From positions 10,781,501-10,845,500 of the forward strand of contig NC_080559.1 of assembly GCF_030253575.1 (NCBI RefSeq): 64,000 nucleotides of DNA. The letters run 5' to 3'. A program made the position numbers and the translations under genes. The notes under the pieces were generated by a model. It had not been told where the DNA came from. It worked only from the letters and a program-made list of their open reading frames with translations, and searched no databases. The stretch comes from Rhododendron vialii. Lineage: Eukaryota; Streptophyta; Magnoliopsida; Ericales; Ericaceae. This document shows, in pieces, positions 58,225-64,000 of the stretch (within the stretch, counting starts at the first letter, position 1; the number at the start of each line of letters is the position of its first letter).

Positions 58225-58381
58225 GAAAATTTCGTAGGAGGGAAATGGGGGATGTCTCATGTCCCTACACACCTTTCTGATACTGACTATACATGTTTTG
58301 TCAATGGTTTTAATATATTGGCTTGGGATTTAGAAATCCGAAGCTGGTTTCTGGACTTCATTTGGTTTATTTTTTTGGTCC

Positions 58382-58485
58382 TATAAATACAGCCATCCAA
58401 TTCTCAAGTTCCCCCACTTCTTCTTACCATTTGATCTTAGAATCAGTCTGTGTCTATCTCTACAAGTTCCTCATACAACAAGAAG
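58382..58485 (+). promoter_or_regulatory. TATA box and non-coding first exon of the dioxygenase gene
   Basis: TATAAATA at 58382-58389 is followed by a pyrimidine-rich leader. A donor AGAAG|GTTAGT lies at 58485/58486 and the matching acceptor TTTGTTACAG|GCAG at 60369/60370, 35 bases before the ATG at 60405. This fits a 5'-UTR intron of about 1.9 kb into which three foldback elements inserted. Inferred from consensus only. Confidence 0.55.
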
Positions 58486-58591
58486 GTTAGTAATTAAACA
58501 TTTCCAACTCCCCCAAACTCTCTGAGCTAGCTTCCCTTATATACTAGTATACTACTCCCATCACCACACACGCATATATATATATATATAT

Positions 58592-58966
58592 AGTCAGTCT
58601 CAAATGAGAGAGTCCGCATTTTAGTTAAAATGCAGACCTCCTCATTTCTCCTATTTTCCGATCGAATTTCGATAATCCGAGCCGCTCAATGTGTTCAGAA
58701 TGTGATTTTAAGGGTACTTGTAAAAAATTGGCAAAAAAATTGATCGGGAAAGGCTTCATCCGAGCAGTTTTTGTTTAAACCGTTCGATAAAAAAAAAAAC
58801 AAAAACTTCTCGGATGAAGCCCTTCCCGATCATTTTTTTTGCCGATTCCTCACAAATACCCTTAAAATCACGTTCTGAACACATTGAGCGGCTCGGATCA
58901 TCAAAATTCGATCAGAAAACAGAGGTCCGCATTTTATTAAAATAAGGTGGTTCTCATAAGAGCCGG
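58592..58966. mobile_element. Micron-like foldback MITE in (TA)n, copy 2
   Basis: Hairpin arms share GAGTCCGCATTTTA/AGGTCCGCATTTTATTAA, ATAATCCGAGCCGCTCAATG / CATTGAGCGGCTCGGATCAT, CTTAAAATCACGTTCTGAAC and GATCGGGAAAGGCTTCATCC / GATGAAGCCCTTCCCGATC. (TA)n lies on both sides (58573-58591 and 58969-58979). Confidence 0.85.
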
Positions 58967-58982
58967 AGTATATATATATAAA

Positions 58983-59337
58983 ATCCAGATCCTATAAGGG
59001 ATCCCGCACGGGCTTACCGCGCGGGACTCTCCTTTCCCGATCTAATTGCAACCATCCGAGCCGGTCAAAGTGATCAGAACGTGATTTTAAGAGTGCTCGC
59101 GAGAAATCAGCAAAAAAAAATGATCGGAAAGGGCTTGATCCGAATAATTTTTTATTGAACGATTCAGTAAAAAACTGCTCGGATCAAGTTCTTCCCGATC
59201 ATTTTTTTTGCTGATTTCCCTCGGGTACCCTTAAAATCACGTTCTGAACACATTGAGCGGCTCGGATCGTCGCAATTTGATCGAAAAAGGGGAGTCCCGC
59301 ACGGTAAGCCCGTGCGGGATCCCTCATTGGAAATTTC
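58983..59337. mobile_element. Micron-like foldback MITE in (TA)n, copy 3
   Basis: The left arm GGGATCCCGCACGGGCTTAC mirrors GTAAGCCCGTGCGGGATCCC. GATCGGAAAGGGCTTGATCC mirrors GGATCAAGTTCTTCCCGATC. The internal CACATTGAGCGGCTCGGATC is shared with copies 1 and 2, while the outermost 40 bases differ. (TA)n flanks lie at 58969-58979 and 59339-59352. Confidence 0.85.
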
Positions 59338-59353
59338 CTATATATATATATAT

Positions 59354-59672
59354 GGGAATGACTTCGGTGTCCCCAGTCATTTTGGAGACACCGTAACTTT
59401 TGATATAACAAAACGATTATGAGTATAACTAAAATTCATTACAAGCATAACAAAACCATAGCAAGGCATAACCAAAACCATAGCAAGGCATAACTTATTT
59501 GTTATGCCTTGGTTGGATTTAGTTACGTCTTGGTTGGTTTTTTTGATATTCCTTGGTTATTCCTTATTTGGGTTCTGTTATGTTTGTAATTGATTTTAGT
59601 TATGCTTCTAATGGTAAAGTTATGCCAAAAATTACGGTGTCCCCAAAATGACCGGAAACACCATAGCATCAT
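59354..59672. mobile_element. Foldback MITE between two (TA)n tracts, different family
   Basis: The left end GGTGTCCCCAGTCATTTTGG / AGACACCGTAA mirrors TTACGGTGTCCCCAAAATGA / CCGGAAACACC. The inner arms hold CATAGCAAGGCATAAC in direct and inverted copies and meet at about 59495. (TA)n flanks lie at 59339-59352 and 59676-59748. Confidence 0.85.

Positions 59673-59675
<3 letters not shown>

Positions 59676-59748
<73 letters not shown>
59676..59748. repeat. Long (TA)n tract
   Basis: About 73 bp of pure TA, the longest in the window, at the right border of the foldback at 59354. Confidence 0.95.
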
Positions 59749-59757
<9 letters not shown>

Positions 59758-60404
59758 GCACACTCCATTTTCTATCTCAAAAGTTTATCGAACTCTTTAA
59801 ATTCTGGAACGTCGCCATAATTGCAATTCAAAACTAATGGCGTCTATTTGATTACTTTTTGAATGCAAATTTTGAGGACCATATTGTAAAGATTGGGACG
59901 AGAGAAATTTCCCCGCATTACTTTTTGAATTCAAGTTTTGGACGCATGTTGTAATTGTAGGACAAGAGTCAGGGATAGAAGATTCCGACCATTTCTTCCG
60001 TTAATATAATTAGTAAAATGATTTTTGCATTCCATCTTTATCCACATGAAATGACAAAAATGCCCTTCATGTGTGAAAAGTGAGCAAATAAGTAAGGATA
60101 GCTTGGTATAGTTTCATGTCCATAAAAACAAGAAGAAGAGTGCAATCGGATAAAAAGGGAGAGCAAAAATATACATTGCCCTTATAATTTTGAGGGATTT
60201 GTCGATCTATTCCGTTTAATGTCCAGCCTGTCTAGTGTTGCCACGTTACCACTATATGAATTCAAAACTCTCTCTCCTGCACGAATAATCCAATTTCTAA
60301 TTCAAGTTGCGGTGAACTATCGTAAGGACAGGACAGATAGCACTGAATTTACCTTTCGATTTGTTACAGGCAGTACTTGTGTACGTATCTCTCCTGCATT
60401 GGCA

Positions 60405-63400
60405 ATGGCGGCCGCAAGCAAGGGTGCGGATGATGATTCAATATCAGAAAGGGAGTGCCACAAAGGAGTGAAGCATTTGTGTGAAACAGGCATTGCAAAA
60501 CTTCCGAAGAAGTACATATTGCCGGAATCGGACCGGCCAAATATCCCAAAGGCAGGGGAGCCGTATAGATTCAGGAACAGTAGTAACATTCAGCTGCCTG
60601 TCATTGATTTTTCGGAATTGCAAGGTTTCAATCGGGCCCAAGCCGTCAAGTACCTTGCTAATGCCTGTGAAAATTATGGATGTTTTCAGGTGGGTTATTC
60701 CAAGTTAAGTTTGGCTCAATTTTTTGGTATTTTTTTCGATATCACGAGTTTTGGAATTAAACGACTTGGATTGCTGGCTGCAGCTGGTGAACCATGGAAT
60801 TTCCGGTGAAGTGATTCGGAGTACGATGGATGTAAGTAAAAGGTTTTTCGAGCTGCCTTTTGAGGAAAGGGAGAAGTACATGAGCTCGGACACCTACTCC
60901 CCTGTCCGGTATGGAACCAGCCTTAACCAGTCAAAGGATGCTGTCTTCTGTTGGAGGGACTTTCTGAAGCTAATGTGCCATCCCTTGTCTGATATGCTTC
61001 CTCACTGGCCTTCTTCACCCTCCGACTTCAGGTCAGACACTTCACCAAACATACTCAATTTTATAGTACTTACCGGTTGTTTAATTTCTCTGACTTCTAC
61101 GTACAGTTTTTTATTGAACGGTTCAAATAAAAACTGTTCAAATCAAGTATTTTCCAATTATTTTTTTTGTTAATTTTTCGCAAGCACTTTTAAAATCACA
61201 TTCTGCACACATTGAACGGTTCGGATCATAAAAATTTGATCGGAAACTATGAGTTTGAGATTTGGGGTGTTTTTTTAAGTGTTTTTTTGGGTGTCCCTTG
61301 AACCGTCCCGTATATATATATGTATATATATATATTTATTTATTTATTTATGTATGTGTCGTTTTCACACTGAAAATAAATCGTTAAAATTGAGCTAAAG
61401 TTTATTAACTCAAATAAAATAGGAGTTTACGTCCAGATATCGTACCACACGAATGAGAAAGTATACTCTAAAATAATTAACTGAATGATGGCAACACATA
61501 TCATTTGTGTCACATGTTTATCTCTCAAATTTTTTTTTGATTATCTTTCTCTCTCAATTATTCAACGAAAGTAATTTTTTTTGAGTAGTGAAAATGGCAG
61601 TTCAAAAAAATAAAATAAAATAGTAGTGACCTCTATGACCGTTAAAGAATTACTCTTGCCTTGATGGTTGGTACCAAAACAACGGTGCCAAGCTAAATTC
61701 TGGCATGTAATATACTAAAATGCCGTAATTTGAAATTACTATATGACATTTTAGAAAAATACTAACATTTTTTTCCTGGAAAACCAAGTACCTTTTTTTT
61801 TGGGGATAACTCAGAGCGTTCTAAATCAGGACTACATTGTCCAAATCACGTGACGAGATCAGTCATTCATCTTGTTATATAGGTATGCCCCACAGGTGAT
61901 TCATCTAAAAATAAAGTTGATCGAGTAACATGCATACTGATACTTATATACCTAATGGAGAGTCACATCTTTCTTTTAGGATAAATGCACTAAGATTGAG
62001 CTAGATGCTACCAATGCATGTACGTAAGACCATCCTGATACATTTAAATGAATAGTCCAGCGACGAGCACCATGTACGACGGACAGTTCAAATCCTTTAT
62101 GTGAATCATTAGTAGTTGAAGAACATTATGCGAACCGGTTGATACTTCTTGATTTAGGACTGCAGAGTATCCAAGTCCATGTCTAGTTTTGCTTCTGTGG
62201 TACATAGGTCTAGCTAGTGTGAATATTGATTTGGGGTTTTAACACTTTTAAATAGGAAATTGGTGGTCACCTACGCAAATGAGAACAAAAATTTGTTCCT
62301 AATGCTAATGGAAGCCATCACAGAGAGCCTTGGACTGATAAACACAAGAACCAACAAGAGCACCACCACAAAAGGGGATGAGTTTGATATTCTGGAAGAA
62401 TTGGAGGATGGGAGCCAGCTCATGGTCTTGAATTGCTACCCACCTTGCCCTGAACCCAACTTGACCCTCGGAATGCCGCCTCACTCGGATTATGGGTTCC
62501 TCACTCTCCTTCAACAAGATGACGTGGCGGGTCTTCAGATTCAGTTTCAAGAAAATTGGGTCACGGTTGAACCCATTCCTAATTCATTTGTTGTCATTGT
62601 CGGCGATCACCTTGAGGTATATATACATATGCCTACCATTATACATTCCAATAGATAATAGCGTCCTTCAATGTTTCCTAGCTTTTACCACAGCTTAATC
62701 ATATGTACTCTTCACAGGTATCTATAAATATTATCAGTTTTTACTACAATTTAATTATAACTCCATAATATTTCTTATCTGCTTCTATCAAAATATATCC
62801 AAATCGAATCTACAGTAGTATATGAAGTATTCATCTAATGACAATACATAATCCCTTGAAGTATCTCAATCATGACCTATTTTCACTCAACCTCCATTAA
62901 ATTCAAAATTTTGAAACTTAACGCAGTTGAAGCATTCATTTATTGACAATAAACTCCTACCGTAAGCAAAACGAAAGGATTTTGGCGGAATTTGTTGTGT
63001 GACCAAAACATGACATGATAAATAATTTTTTTTGACGAAGTTGCCCTTTCTCTTCATCTAAGGGTAATTTCACAAAATTAAAAGAGACTGAGAAGGGAAT
63101 AAAATAACACCAGGCTATTGAGGTCAATTATTGGGAAGTCGCGGACGATCTGATTGGGGTTGGAATAGCTTTCATTGAATTGTGGTGACTGAATTTGGTT
63201 TTCAATGCGGTGGCTTTATGAAAGTTATGAGTGAAGGTTAAGGTGAAAAGAATATAGTGGGCAAATGATTGAATGACAAGGGGTAAATTGTGATTTTTAT
63301 TTGGCGCCATCTTTGACATCTAGGATTTGTATAGTTTTAAGGGGATGAATTGTGTTATTCTTTTATCCAAACGTTGGCATGACTATTTAAAAAAGACCAC

Positions 63401-64000
63401 CAATTACGAAGAGAAAGAGCATGAAATTGCTGTTTGAGAGTATAGAAGATGTAAAATCTTTAACAACCTCTTGGGACTGAGTGAATGGTGAGAAAAGAAA
63501 CGAAAAAAATAAAAGTGTTTCTCTTTAAATCTCTCGTTTGGATTGAATGATTTGGTGAAAAATGAAAAGAAAAGTATCAAAATGAAAATTGTTATTGGCC
63601 TCTTCGTTTTTCTCACCAAATCTCGAAATCTCACATTTCTTGGGAGATTCTGTGACAAAAGGGTCCCCTTTCTTACCTCATCATTTTTCACAATCTAAAA
63701 GCTTGTAAGCAGAGGCAATTTGCTAGTGGTCTTGGACACTTTAATCAAAGTGTTTATGTGTAGAATATACTAATATTTCTATTTATCCTCAATATATATA
63801 TGCTGATATTTGACTTGGTTAAATTTGTGGCAGATATGCAGCAATGGACGATACAAGAGTGTGTTACATAGAACAATAGTCAATTCAGTGAAACCTCGCA
63901 TTTCTGTGGCTTCTTTGCACACTGTCCCTCACAACTCCGTGGTTCGGCCATCGCTGAAACTCATAGACGAATCAAATCCAAGGCGTTACATGGACACCGA
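60405..64000 (+). CDS. 2-oxoglutarate/Fe(II)-dependent dioxygenase, DMR6/DLO-like (3' end outside window)
   Basis: Coding exons are 60405-60689, 60784-61031, 62256-62616 and 63834 to beyond 64000, with phases consistent, giving about 350 residues so far. [12 protein letters not shown] starts the protein. [20 protein letters not shown] is the N-terminal signature of the DOXC-class dioxygenases related to DMR6-like/ODD19 proteins. LPVIDFSEL and [20 protein letters not shown] belong to the DIOX_N domain. The 2OG-Fe(II) domain has [20 protein letters not shown] with the His and Asp of the HxD motif, [15 protein letters not shown], and [13 protein letters not shown] with the distal His. RIS provides the 2OG-binding Arg. 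All ligands are present, so it should be active. Family members hydroxylate salicylate or flavonoids, but the substrate here is not determinable. The 1.2-kb intron 2 holds a foldback fragment (61080-61310). Confidence 0.93.
61080..61333. mobile_element. Truncated Micron-like foldback beside (TA)n
   Basis: TTTTTTATTGAACGGTTCAA, then CTTTTAAAATCACATTCTGC and ACACATTGAACGGTTCGGAT match the right arm of copies 2 and 3. The left arm is missing. It ends near TATATATATATGTATATATA at 61311-61333. It lies in intron 2 of the dioxygenase gene. Confidence 0.7.
62617..63833 (+). other. Intron 3 of the dioxygenase gene
   Basis: A 1.2-kb AT-rich intron between exons 3 and 4. I see no recognisable repeat or reading frame. 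A TTTTGAGGCG-like palindrome near 63120-63320 is weak. Confidence 0.6.

Larger units (their letters stand above)
50015..58379. other. 8.4-kb gene-free region
   Basis: NCS1 3' UTR to about 50200. A foldback lies at 50597-50883 overlapping a 53-bp duplication. The hAT-like CGAGCTC array lies at about 51100-51440, a MITE with internal duplication at 51605-52096, decayed palindromes at 52210-52330 and 52900-53100, and a Stowaway at 53213-53483. A diverged segmental duplication is at 53880-54890, a palindrome at 56230-56415, and a hairpin with the TTCCGC end at 56880-57120. A possible tRNA-like segment is at 57160-57310, a foldback at 57440-57780 and (GA)n at 58191-58223. From 54900 to 56200 I see only AT-rich DNA. 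Confidence 0.6.

Noticed and set aside
59690-59820. Frames of alternating Ile-Tyr
   Set aside because: Pure translation of the (TA)n tract.

Overview
The window is nuclear DNA of a flowering plant, most likely a woody eudicot. The genes are intron-rich with GT-AG introns and use plant-type transit peptides. The intergenic space is AT-rich and full of MITEs, a SINE and (CT)n, (GA)n and (TA)n microsatellites. I see no rRNA, tRNA, CRISPR array, bacterial operon or complete LTR retrotransposon. I reconstructed exons by hand, requiring splice consensus, reading phase and family motifs to agree. All multi-exon models below close in frame.

Gene layout, left to right. (1) The 3' end of a Cactin gene (+, 55-1038, cut by the window edge). 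(2) A plastid FKBP18-type prolyl isomerase (-, 5679-1755, ten exons). (3) A secreted GDSL esterase/lipase (+, 9190-12130, five exons). (4) The ESCRT-I subunit VPS37 (-, 18423-13402, seven exons, with its 17-nt first exon present twice). (5) A serine carboxypeptidase-like 51 (SCPL51) gene (-, 28150-22790, thirteen exons). (6) An ECM4/glutathionyl-hydroquinone reductase (-, 36221-32278, six exons, with a possible second first exon). (7) A 74-residue membrane microprotein (-, 38958-38734). (8) An ATL-type RING-H2 E3 ligase (-, 43560-42673, intronless). (9) A plastid NCS1 purine/uracil transporter (+, 48326-50014, intronless). (10) A 2-oxoglutarate/Fe(II) dioxygenase of the DMR6/DLO group (+, 60405 to beyond 64000, with a 5'-UTR intron). 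These are ordinary, functionally unrelated plant genes. Nothing suggests a gene cluster.

The accessory DNA is the more unusual part. Several foldback elements sit in or beside (TA)n tracts like rice Micron elements: one at 29095, three in a row at 58592-59672, and a fragment at 61080. hAT-type MITEs with 8-bp target duplications lie at 24612, 34938 and 46434. PIF/Harbinger MITEs with TAA duplications lie at 15569 and 37261. Stowaway MITEs lie at 36663, 40659 and 53213. A further Stowaway-like copy at 25353 is split by a poly(A)-tailed retroposed insert. At 19205-21675 three elements are nested and their order of insertion can be read from the target duplications. Recent tandem duplications occur at 18183, 34471, 47099, 50863 and 51663.

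I found no previously undescribed molecular system. The best leads are the (TA)n-associated foldback family, the duplicated VPS37 first exon, the alternative first exon of the hydroquinone reductase gene, and the (CT)n tracts that begin just inside GDSL-gene introns.
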